From the NCBI GenBank assembly GCA_037952775.1, contig JBANAY010000003.1, forward strand, positions 23,312,001 through 23,376,000: a DNA stretch of 64,000 nt, written 5' to 3'. Source of the stretch: Clonostachys chloroleuca (taxonomy: Eukaryota; Ascomycota; Sordariomycetes; Hypocreales; Bionectriaceae). Under the pieces are notes generated by a model. That model saw only the letters and a program-made list of their open reading frames with translations. It was not told the origin of the DNA and searched no databases. Shown in pieces: positions 32,253 through 41,742 of this stretch; position 1 is the stretch's first letter, and the number at the start of each line of letters is the position of its first letter. The position numbers and the translations under genes are program-made.

Positions 32253-33693
32253 TTAAGCCGCCGCTTGATTAACTTCTTCCCCGGGGTAGTTTTTATCCGG
32301 TTGAATCTGGTAAGCACCTTGATGATAATTGGCATGATGAGACAAGACCCAGTTCCTTTTAGAATACCCAGACCGAAAAAGCACATTTGGAAGCTTCGAG
32401 GCCTGTAGCAAACATAGAGTCATCAAACAACAGAAATCAAATGACCAACACCGGCCCCATTCATTGTACATTAGACATGCTAAGCTTATAAGTGAAGGGA
32501 TTGCGAGTCTAAGAACAAGAAGCCAAACGTGGTCAAAGCGCTTCGGCATGGCATCGGCTGGAGTACGGAGCTTCCCACTGTACTTCTCCAAGTCTTTTTG
32601 TCGTCGCTCTCGGGTGAAATCCTTGGAGTTTCGGGGAGTACTGTCTGGGTCCTCAGTCAATTGGAGATGGTTTTGCGGGATTGATATAAGCCAACAAAGC
32701 ATGCTGCTAACGACCTGGCAATTTAGAGAGAACAGCTTGTAGTCTCCGATTTCGTCGAGGAGGTTTTTGACTACTCTCTCGTTAGTTCAGGTGTATATTA
32801 AACGGCCGCTCTTGTGCAAGCTCACGCGTATTCTCAATCTCGTGATATTCCAAACCCGTGTGACCAATATGTAATAATGTCCAACCCGGTTCTTGTTGCC
32901 ATTCCACTACGTGATGGCGCATTCTTGTCCCTTCAACGCCTATGTCGAATAAACGACCCCCGTGGCCATTGTTTTTGGGCGCCACTAGAACACTCCAATG
33001 GCAGAAAATGTGCATTGCCTTAAGCTCTTCCCAGATTTTGTGAATAAAATTCTGAAATTCATTGGCGAACCATCTTGACTTTGTTGTGGGGTATCCTGGT
33101 GAGCCATCTTGACGAGGTTTGCCACAGTTTTGCAATGGCCTTGTTGCAATGAAGACGAAGAAAGTTTCATCTTGTTGGTCAATGACAGGCGGCGCCATGT
33201 CAATGGCATGTCCGACAGCCCAGATATTCGTGTGTCCATTCGGAGGTAGACGTAGGCTAAACTCCCCAGTAGCTGCGGGTAGCTCATTGGACGACTTCAC
33301 GTACCCAGCATCATTATGATGTCTAAGGACGGTTAAGATCTCTGGGAAAATTTGACAGAGTCTATGAGAAATATTAGCGATGAAAGTGCATACCTAGACG
33401 TGAAGGTATTCTTGCAGTTGAATCAGTAGCCTTGCAATCAACACGAGCTCACCAAAGTCAGCCCTGGGCAATGCATTTCGGAGCTCGCCAAGACCTCGAT
33501 TGTTTCGTGACAGCCATATAAATCCGTCCCGAGTCTTGCGTACAAACTCCAGTGCCAAGTTATGTCCAGTAGGGATTCCGCCAACTTCGCTGACGTTTTT
33601 AGCACGAGATACGTCGATATCTGTCGCCGCTTGGCTTAGTTCGATTAGTCGTAATTCCGTATTAGTTGCCGGCAGTTCATATTCGGCGGCCAT
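32253..33693 (-). CDS. Putative permuted papain-like (LRAT/PPPDE-type) membrane protein
   Basis: I assign no firm function. Three exons (33453-33693, 32826-33341, 32253-32773) give 425 aa. The 111-nt intron 33342-33452 (GTGAGC...TTTCCCAG) removes an in-frame TAG at 33394-33396; the second intron (32774-32825) has GTGAGC and a CTAAC branch. Residues 1-190 are unrecognised. Then comes HWSVLV (His195), followed 76 residues later by LNCQVV (Cys271). That His-first, Asn-Cys-Gln-later layout is the hallmark of circularly permuted NlpC/P60 folds (LRAT, PPPDE, YiiX), which are thiol proteases or acyltransferases. The C-terminal third holds two hydrophobic segments (about residues 335-356 and 363-381), suggesting membrane anchoring. 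It is divergent from the plus-strand gene at 34328. Alternative: an unrelated family with coincidental motifs. Confidence 0.6.
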
Positions 33694-34327
33694 TTAGTTG
33701 GAAACAACGCTGGATGATATATTGGCTGGGCAGGTCAACAGCGGGGACCTGTCTGAAAGAGCGCAAAAACGTCCTTGTGAAGAACTGAAGATGTATGGTA
33801 GTGGAGGTTCCCAACTCTGGAGGTCCCCTGTTTGAAGTTGCTATCAAGTGAAATATGCTACCAATGTAAGGGTATCTACTTCTGCAGCCACACAAAATTG
33901 CTGCATGTGGCGTATGACTCCTTCTCGTTGGTGGGCAGGTAAAGAGCCACCACAACTGTGATGCCAGAGCGTGGCAGTGCTATCACGACCCCCCATAGCT
34001 GGAGGTCACTAATTGGAGCGGAACTTAAATTTCCTGTTCCCGTTTTCTAAAGAGGGTTTAGTAAATAAGCTATTTATTTATCAAATAAAGGAAAGGTTAT
34101 TATGGAATGTTCCCTGTGATCAAAACCCTATCACGTTATACGTACCTTTAGGTTCCTTGAAGTCAGACTACACTAGAGTTATAGCTTAAGTTAACATCAT
34201 CTGACAGATGAAGCCTATCCTACTTAACTCTGGCCCCCTCAGCTAAGATCTGGAAACTAGGACGCTAACGCTTACGTAGACGACAAATTCCTTCTGTTTG
34301 AGTTCTATATAAACACAAACACTACTA
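33694..34327. other. Divergent intergenic region
   Basis: Shared upstream region of two divergent His/Cys-protein genes. AT-rich words occur near 34050-34110. No other feature seen. Confidence 0.45.
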
Positions 34328-35254
34328 ATGTATTCGTGGATCATGCTTGCGGTCTTGTTCTTATTCTTGATCTTTGCACTTCTGGCACTCCTCGACTTTT
34401 TCAAGGCATACGGCTCTCAAAATCTCCCTGACGTCTGGATCATGATGATTGGGTCGTCAACCAGACAGGAAAATCCCAGACTAATAATTTTCGAGCCAAA
34501 CGAACTAATATCATACGACCACCAGGAGGAACGAGCCAAGTCAGTCAATTACAAGGAGTATTATTCCAGAATCTCTCGACAGATTCACGACATCCCGATT
34601 GGTTTTGATCATGAAGATATAACTATGGCCAGCCCAGAAGCCCAGAAAAAGAGCCAACTGGTCGAGAATTTTCTTGCGCCTGACAACCAGAACCCAGAGA
34701 AACATTACAACATTGGGCTAGCTTTTATGGGCAAAAGAGGACATGCAGCTGTTGTCCTACAGGAATGCAATTTGGCGGCGGACGGGAATCTGCCACGCTT
34801 TGAAACGAGATTTAGCATAACGCGCGATGGCAAACTGCCAAATAACAACGTTAGACTCGTCCATATCCGCTTTGGCAAGTTAAACAAGTTGGAATTAGCA
34901 CTCGAGATTCCACTGTCACGAAGGTTCTACCGGCACGTCAGTCTATATCGCATCTACACGACTGAGCGGACGCTGAAACATATTGCGTTACAGTCCTGCC
35001 CGAGCGAGCATCGCTATCTGGTCGCTGACTGTGCCACCTTTGCATACAACTTTCTCAGGGGCGTGCTAGGCCACTTGAAGAATCAAGGTGATATCACCGA
35101 TTTGAGGCCTCACTTAGAGGTCCTGGTACGACACAATCACATTATGGACGGATCAGCCGGTAAATCTGAAGTTGCTTCTAGGGGAAACCGCAAACTCGGC
35201 CAAAGCAGTAACATTATGTTGGAGGTTGTGCACCTGATACAGGCGACTTCATAA
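34328..35254 (+). CDS. TM-anchored His/Cys protein, papain-like fold candidate (paralog A)
   Basis: Intronless 308-aa protein of unknown function. It opens with a strong hydrophobic helix (residues ~4-23, MLAVLFLFLIFALLALLDFF), a likely signal anchor. The core has GHAAVVLQEC (His139) and, 96 residues later, LVADCATFAYNFL (Asp234-Cys235), with conserved blocks LVHIRFGK and TTERTLKHIALQSC between. The same blocks occur in the gene at 35867-36592, so the two are tandem paralogs. The order H then (D)C-x2-F-x3-F resembles permuted NlpC/P60 proteins (PPPDE/LRAT), which would make Cys235 a nucleophile and His139 its base. That is inference from motif order. The same-strand spacing to the paralog is about 610 nt. 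Confidence 0.6.
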   Translation: MYSWIMLAVLFLFLIFALLALLDFFKAYGSQNLPDVWIMMIGSSTRQENPRLIIFEPNELISYDHQEERAKSVNYKEYYSRISRQIHDIPIGFDHEDITMASPEAQKKSQLVENFLAPDNQNPEKHYNIGLAFMGKRGHAAVVLQECNLAADGNLPRFETRFSITRDGKLPNNNVRLVHIRFGKLNKLELALEIPLSRRFYRHVSLYRIYTTERTLKHIALQSCPSEHRYLVADCATFAYNFLRGVLGHLKNQGDITDLRPHLEVLVRHNHIMDGSAGKSEVASRGNRKLGQSSNIMLEVVHLIQATS

Positions 35255-35866
35255 AACTTGTTGTTTTTGTCGCGATGGCATCTGCCAGTGACTTTCTCGT
35301 TTATTGACCCTTTATTGTAAGGTTAGCCCTACGTATCATCGACAACATTCATACACAGGGGTGTACAATGTTGGCACATTTGAGGTAGACGCGGGAGATA
35401 ATCCCGGTAAGTTGAGGCTATGCAACCCATCGGTCAGATTGGCCGAAGTCACCTGCAAAAATTGGATTGCTATCCGACGAGCGCAGCGTGTAAGCAGCCA
35501 GGAGCAAACCGGGTTGGAGGCAAAGCAGGGATATTTACAATCTCCACGAAAGTGAGGTTGCCACGTCACTGTCCTTTCATCACCATGCATGCAGCTACCC
35601 CGCATCGTGAGAAGAAACACATGTCATATATGACGTGAATAGAAGGGGATTGGGAGTTCATAAATAATGCGTAGTATTATCCTAATCATTCATTCTAAGT
35701 CTGTCCTTTGTTTAACCCTAACCATCCAGGACCTACAGAGGAATTCACAGCTTTCCCCCACCGTGGACGCCGCCGGTAAGCAAGTTTTGATCCCTTCCCT
35801 CAACTGGTAGAGGAGTCACCAGTAGGTGCTCAGATAACTGATCTCCACTCAAAAGAATCGTGCAAG
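35255..35866. other. Intergenic between tandem paralogs
   Basis: Contains overlapping short frames on both strands (35336-35620 minus, 35420-35638 plus) without recognisable content. It presumably includes the promoter of the next gene. Confidence 0.45.
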
Positions 35867-36592
35867 ATGGGTGGAAAGCCCAGTAAAATTCAACGCAAAG
35901 TATTTACATTCTTTGAGGTTCTCCACCGCAAGCCAATACTCGACAATCCAGTTGGCTTTACGAAAAAAGATGTAGAGATGGCCCATCCAGATGCAGACAA
36001 GGGTAAAGTGAAAGATTTTCTCGCACCTCAGTCCGGAAATCAAAGGAGAACCTATCTGGTGGGTGCTGGCTTTATCGGTCCGAGTCCCAAGCAAGGCCAC
36101 GCAGCAATCGTCATACGAGACTGTGAACCGATCGACAAAACTCTGTCTATAGAACCAGAATTCAAAATAGAGAGCGGCAAGACGCTACGCGCCGAGGGCA
36201 ACCTCAGACTTCTTCACCTCCGTTTCAAGGAGCGTGGTTCGGCTGAGTATGTACTTGCTCTAGACGCGAAAGATAAGGCGATACAGTGCTACCGCTACTT
36301 TGACATATTCCGCATCTCGACGACAGAGCGTACGTTGAGGCACCTAGCCCTCACATCGTGTCAGCCAGACTACAGCCTTCTCGTTGCCGATTGTGCGTCA
36401 TTTGCTCGAGACTTTACTACGAACCTATTGGCTCACCTGAAAGACCTCAATGTCATCAACGAGAAGGAATTTAGCGAGTATGAGAAGCGCTTAGTAGGGT
36501 ATATTCATATTGAGGATGGATGGATTGGTGAATCTGAGGATCTATCGAGAAAGGAATTGCCAAAGAGTCAAGAGATGGTTAATCTTTCATGA
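35867..36592 (+). CDS. Predicted N-myristoylated His/Cys protein, paralog B
   Basis: Intronless 241-aa paralog of the preceding gene. Shared blocks are GHAAIVIRDC (His78), LRLLHLRFKE, ISTTERTLRHLALTSC and LLVADCASFARDF (Asp175-Cys176), with the same His-Cys spacing of about 98 residues. It lacks the TM helix. Instead it begins MGGKPSK, which fits the N-myristoylation consensus M-G-x3-S/T, and a cluster of basic residues follows (KIQRK), a typical membrane-binding pair. A soluble catalytic-like core tethered by lipid is a reasonable reading. Enzymatic role is inferred from the possible permuted papain-like layout and is not established. The Asp adjacent to Cys is conserved in both paralogs. 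Confidence 0.62.
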   Translation: MGGKPSKIQRKVFTFFEVLHRKPILDNPVGFTKKDVEMAHPDADKGKVKDFLAPQSGNQRRTYLVGAGFIGPSPKQGHAAIVIRDCEPIDKTLSIEPEFKIESGKTLRAEGNLRLLHLRFKERGSAEYVLALDAKDKAIQCYRYFDIFRISTTERTLRHLALTSCQPDYSLLVADCASFARDFTTNLLAHLKDLNVINEKEFSEYEKRLVGYIHIEDGWIGESEDLSRKELPKSQEMVNLS

Positions 36593-36884
36593 GCTCCATA
36601 AGGAGGAATTTATAATCTTAAATGATAAAATCTTAATATATCTTCTAAAAGAGTAGTAAGAGAGTAGAGTAATAAATGTTTCTTAAATTTAAAATTAGAT
36701 TATTATAAATATCTATTTATATCTAGAAGAATAGGTATAGTAGTGAATGATACTAGTATAAAGAGAGGAAAGGAGATGGAATTACACCTTAATAATAGAT
36801 AGTTTTGATATTCATACTTCCTGGCCCCTAAAAAGATAATAAAAGAGAATTTAGTAAGAGATAAATCCTAGGATATTCTACTAG
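36593..36884. repeat. AT-rich low-complexity island
   Basis: Nearly 300 nt of A/T-rich words with purine (AGAG) interruptions, between paralog B and the HET gene. Its texture matches the island at ~31500-31680. No frame is supportable. Confidence 0.5.
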
Positions 36885-38763
36885 CTAGACAAGGTAAGCA
36901 TATATCGTGCTTCTGCTTCGACCGAACCAGTCCTTCTCCCAGGCAATCTGACCGTTAACACCGCCCCCGCATATATCGGCAATGCCTTTGAATCGATATT
37001 CACCGTCCTCTCTGTAACCCATCTTTGGACCTGGAGCAACCAATTGCTGTACGAGACAAGGGTATCGTGCCCCAACGACTTGGCAGAGCTTATCTCCTTT
37101 CTCGACATTGCCTTTGGAAAGCCCAAGTCTTTTACATGCCGTCAATAATAGAGTAGTACCATCATATAGACCGTTGCCGTATAGAGTCTCGCCGGGCTCT
37201 CCGGCAACCAGAGCATTATCTTTCACTTCCCTGACACGCTGGCTCTCATATCCGTGTCGTTTTCGGAGGCCGTCGAGTTTCGGGGTGAGGTCCTCAAGGT
37301 ACCTGGCGAAGTTGGACACGCCCTGGTCGGGACTCTTGTCAAGCTGATCGGCAACTGTACTCCACTGAGAGTAGCAATCTCTTCGTTTTTTGTCATCGTC
37401 ACCGGGCTGGCCTGTTGCGGGTATAGGCATTCTGTTATAGACATCGGAAACCTCTGCAATTATCCTGATTCTGACAGGGAGTTTACCGGGTATACGAGGT
37501 GTATCGAGAATGACTTCCCTAGAATGAGATTCTTCTCGACGGAGCAGCGGGACCCATTGCGAAGAAACGTATTCGCCATTGCGCAAATCGACGACCCACG
37601 ACGGCAAATCATAAGGGGAATCCTTTTCAGGTCGTGAAATGAGCTCGAGGGGCAGCAGTGTCTTTGTGAAATGAATCAAGCTCCAAGTCAAATCCTCCAG
37701 CACCTCGGCGACTGGTCTGTCATAGTCCACCTGCGGTGGCTTATAGCGCCGGAGACTCATTATATCACTGATCAAACCTATCACGCCATAACTCTTATCT
37801 CGCAGGTCTGTGGCATTAGTTCGAGATGCCATCATCAGAACCTGGGTCAGGTACTCCTCTAATCGTACGCCAAAGGGCTCTAAGGCAGGACCCAGCCTGG
37901 ATGAAAGACCCCCGAGGTCTTGCTCTTCGGCTCCCAGGCTTCGTCTCAGCTCGAGTGCACGGATCCGCATGTGGAAGGGACTCTGGTCCACCGAGGTAAG
38001 GCTGGGTCTGGTGGTATCAATCAAGTTGCGGTATGAATACAGAGACCACGTCGGGCAGGCAGCACGGCCGATCTGAAAATAGGCTTTCCTTGCAAGAAGA
38101 ACCTCTTGCATCGTCCAGGTTCTCCCGAACCACGGGTTGTCGCAAATACGACGCGCCTTTTTCACTTGGCTCGATGCTGTCGACTGGAGGTATGAGATAA
38201 AGAGTCGGGGAATGTTTTGGAAGGAAAGACGACTCACAGATAGCTCCCGAGGCCATACGTATCAGTTTATTTGTGGGGAGGGGTTCTCCAGGCGGCGTTC
38301 TGATATAAATGGCCCAGCCCGCAAGATGAGCCCAGCGGAGAGTTCCCTCTTCGCCTTGGAGACCTGGCCCAAGCCAAATGATGACAGCTGCTGCAGAGCG
38401 GTATATTTCCCCCATCAGCGGCACTTGGTTATTCTTCTCCTCGACCGACTGCTGATTGATGCAGATGGCATCAATCCATAAGACGCGATCCTTCGTCCTG
38501 TGTCGGAGATGTCGCAGCGCGGACTCGCAATTCGGCGTCACGAGGAGCGAACTGTCATTGCAGTTTATGGCGACGGTGCCTATTCTTGCACCCCAAGTAT
38601 ACGATAACGCCTCATATGTGTAAGTTGGCTTCTTTCCGCGACAGTCATCTAAATAGACCTGTTCCAGGTGGCAGCGGATCGGCTGCGACAGGGTCAAAGC
38701 AGGCTCAAGCCTCACGAGCCTTATCGGCTGATTTCCTGTGAGTGGCGGGTAGACAAACGACAT
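36885..38763 (-). CDS. HET-domain (heterokaryon incompatibility) protein
   Basis: HET-domain protein of 605 aa in two exons (38238-38763 and 36885-38176). The 61-nt intron is best ended at GTCGACAG, which keeps frame. All three HET motifs are present: YEALSYTWG, VLWIDAICINQQ with the following EKNNQVPLMGEIYRSA, and NPWFGRTWTMQEVLLA after the intron. HET proteins act in allorecognition; when triggered by an incompatible partner or an upstream receptor, the domain (TIR-like fold) causes cell death. No NACHT, ankyrin or WD40 repeats follow, so it is a stand-alone HET protein with a ~400-residue C-terminal region seen in many 'HET-domain-containing' proteins. An in-frame upstream exon with a hydrophobic N-terminus (38764-39028) could be joined by splicing but is not needed. 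Confidence 0.93.
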
Positions 38764-40198
38764 TGGATATGTGCGTTGGTGGCTTCCTTTCCCAAAAATA
38801 GGCTGATTGTGATGTCTGTTGCGTGTCTGTTTGTGAGGCGGAGAAGGAATAATGTTGCTCGTGGGTCATGGTTCGTTTCTGCCCTACCCTATACTTACTC
38901 ACATCGTAAAGTGGTACGGCCCAGCCAGCAACGGACCAGGCATAGAGGATTTCAAATAGGGGGGACGCAGGATTTTTTCTGTCCACGAGAGGAGCTATGA
39001 TGACGAAAAGAGTTATCGTATCAAGCATAAGCTGTTGTTGCCGGGAGTAAGCCTTATTATGCCTTGTCAGTCAGCCTCATGATGGGGTGATTTTATCAAT
39101 CTTTGAACTTACTCTAAGTACTTTGAACCTTCTTTTTACTTTTGGTCACTTTTATTAAGGGGCTAAGAGCCCCCTCCCTGACTCTATTGTTAATAGATTG
39201 AAAAGGATTGGCTTATAAGCGATACGTAATTATTGTGGATGTACAACTATGGAAATTGAACGAGCCTCAATGTATGTCTTGTTCTTCTCACTTCCTACCA
39301 GTAATATAGTAAAATCTGTCGAATAAGCATTCTCCCCCCTCTCTTTCATATATACATGAAGGGCACACAAGCTTTATGGCCCGCCCCGGTAAGCGTTCAA
39401 AGTCGCATCGCCATACTTGTGACCGTCTTGGAGTGGGGTTGATTGCGTTGAACCCTGGTTTGACTATGGTTTTATGTCTGCTACATCTGGTTCCAGGAGA
39501 GCATGTCACTGGTTTTATACCACGATATCCTGGCGAGCAATATGAGCTTCGAGTAATACGTACTACCTGCTGAGAAAAGATTTTTTCGTTTCACCGTCCT
39601 CCGCGCTATCAACTCGGGGTGTCTACTCTGGAGAAGAGGCCAAGGGTCTAACTCCTATAAATCAAAGAACGCATTTCTTTCTACACTAGCACGGACCGTA
39701 CCAAGTACGAAAAGGGACAATCTTCTGGGTGAGATCCGCAGATCTGACACATTCTGTTTGGGCCCGGCCTAGAAAACGTTTGTTCGAATCTACTACCTAG
39801 GATACACCGCCCTTAGATGGCCAATTTTTGATGGTCCATGCATCTGCCCATACAGGGCTTGAATTTTTCAACATCTTAATTGCCACGAGATATAGTTATC
39901 TTGGCAAGATACTTGTAAGCTAGGACGACACTTGACCCACGTTCGCCGTTATCGAATTAGGCCCAATCCCCGAGAGATATGCTACCTAACGATGGATATA
40001 CAAATATCTCATGCCACAACAGGGGCAGGTCCTTCCACTTCGAGACATGCCACCGCTGGAGGTCCACAATATAACGCTGTATGAAACTTTTCTCTAAGCC
40101 GGCATGGAGTGTGTCACTTGTATATATTGGGATCGCATCAGTTCGCAAAGTAGAATCTTTCTGGAAGGCTTTAAGCTGCGTCCAAACAAACCTTCACA
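38764..40198. other. Intergenic, 38764-40198
   Basis: Upstream of the HET gene. A minus frame at 38705-39028 begins with a hydrophobic stretch (MLDTITLFVIIAPL) and could be a small separate gene or an alternative HET first exon; I cannot decide. The remainder, to the tyrosinase relic, shows no supportable feature. Confidence 0.4.
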
Positions 40199-41348
40199 AT
40201 GGTCCGTCTCCTTCCTGGCCTTATTCTGCTCCTAGCAGCCGAGGCCTCAGCTGCTTGGAATGGCACATGCCATAAGAAATCGCAGCGCAAAGCATGGTAA
40301 GGCAAGCCAATGCGAAAGGTTTCCCTTCATGCAAGCTAACATAAGATCGAAGGCACAGGATGTCGGTGGATGAGAGAAAGGAATACATTGATGCCGAGCT
40401 TTGTTTAATGGAGCCGTCCCCCGATTGCTGGAATTGAAGGCGCCCAGAATCTCTGGGACGAACTTCAATTTGCTCATATAACCCAGTCAAACATCATTCA
40501 TAACGTAGTAAGTAGTGGGCTTGTTATTGGAAAGGGAAACGAGAAGTTTACGACAGTAACTGATATAATTAGGGGGCTTTTTTACCTTGGCATCAATATT
40601 ATATGCGTGTTCATGAATATCTGTTGCAAACTGAGTGCGGCTACAAAAGTGGCCAGCCTTACTGGGACCGAGTTCGCGACGTTGATAACTTTGCTGGATC
40701 CGTGATCTTTGATCCTGTCACTGGGTTTGGCGGCGAGGGCAGCGAGTGTGTCCTTGATGGCCCCTTTACGAACTTGAGGATGCATATCAACGGCACTTCA
40801 ACATCTGCCAATTACTGTCTGTCACGTGCATTCAACGCCACCGCATTCACGACTGCAAAGCAGGAGAATATTGATGAAGCTTCAAACTCGAGAAGTATGA
40901 GGACTGCTATTCTTGCTACCAGGCGCTGCCACATACGGCAGGTCATTTTGGCGTTGGTGGTACAGTAGGTCACCTCTGATTTTCCAAAAAAAAAAAAAAA
41001 AAAAACATGAATACTATACAACCTAGATGTGATCCCACCGCAAGCCCTGGCGAACCACTCTTCTACCTTCATCATACCAACCTAGACCGCCTCTGGTGGG
41101 AATGGCAGCAGGCTAACCTCACATTCCGACTGACGGATATGGGAGGACAGAACATGCCCTCGGAGGAATGCCTGAGAGAAAATGGTTTCCCTGATCCCAC
41201 ACCGGGCGTCATCGAGTATTTTGGCGATGATGGTGGCAATGTGACTACTCCGAACCATAACTTGTGGATGGTAAGAGTTGCGCCGAACGTGATAGTACGA
41301 GAGGTTATGGGTATTGGAGGGCCATTAAACTGTGCAGAGTATGTGTGA
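40199..41348 (+). pseudogene. Tyrosinase pseudogene
   Basis: Remains of a secreted tyrosinase (copper monophenol/diphenol oxidase). Exon 1 encodes a signal peptide (MVRLLPGLILLLAAEASA). Later pieces carry CuA-side AFLPWHQYY and YLLQTECGYKSGQPYWD, then FDPVTGFGG, LPHTAGHFGVGGT and the CuB-side PLFYLHHTNLDRLWWEWQ. The coding frame is broken at least twice: near 40415-40440, around a CCCCC run where the frame reads into TGA, and near 40875-40900, where the HTAGHFGVGG segment lies in another frame. A 20-nt A-run sits at 40986-41005. The usual WDW is WDR. Copper-ligand segments remain readable, so the decay is recent, or the sequence has errors. Confidence 0.82.
40986..41005 (+). repeat. A20 homopolymer
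   Basis: A run of 20 adenines inside the tyrosinase relic, between the GHFGVGG segment and the CuB segment, probably within a former intron. It resembles a retroposition poly(A) tail, but introns appear to be retained elsewhere in the relic. Confidence 0.8.
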
Positions 41349-41742
41349 GAAAGTCTGGGCCTATAGATCATCTAGATTCGGCTTGTTTTTGATATTTGTC
41401 AAAGCCCCAAAGGCTTTTCGGAGATTTTTCGAAGTGCGGTGGGCGCCAGCAACAGAAATGTTCAGTTATATATTAGCTACCTGCTCGGAAGCTATCGCAC
41501 AAATTTGTGAAAGCGAGGTTGATATTGGGTTTCAAATGATTGGCTAGAGAGAGGCAGGCATATCTGAAAACTTTATAGTCTGAAGCGCCAAAACGGACAT
41601 GCAAGGTGTTGAAGGAGGTTCGTCTATGTTTTTCAATTCTACCGTTTCTATTCTATCTAAAATTGCCATTTAGATTCTATCTCCATCCGGAACAAGATAT
41701 CGGGTTTCAATCTTGGTCTAGAATGAACTTCAATGTGGCCGA
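41349..41742. other. Intergenic between tyrosinase relic and MFS gene
   Basis: Shared 3' region of two convergent loci. A 71-codon plus frame at 41332-41547 is unsupported. Nothing else seen. Confidence 0.45.

Noticed and set aside
33394..33396. TAG as a nonsense mutation making the 32253-33693 gene a pseudogene
   Set aside because: A consensus 111-nt in-frame intron (33342-33452) removes it and keeps frame, so the intact model is preferred.
40986..41005. A20 run as proof of a processed retrocopy of tyrosinase
   Set aside because: Intron-like segments remain in the relic (GTAAGG...AAG near 40301; GTAAGT...TTAG near 40507-40573), so it is not a processed copy.
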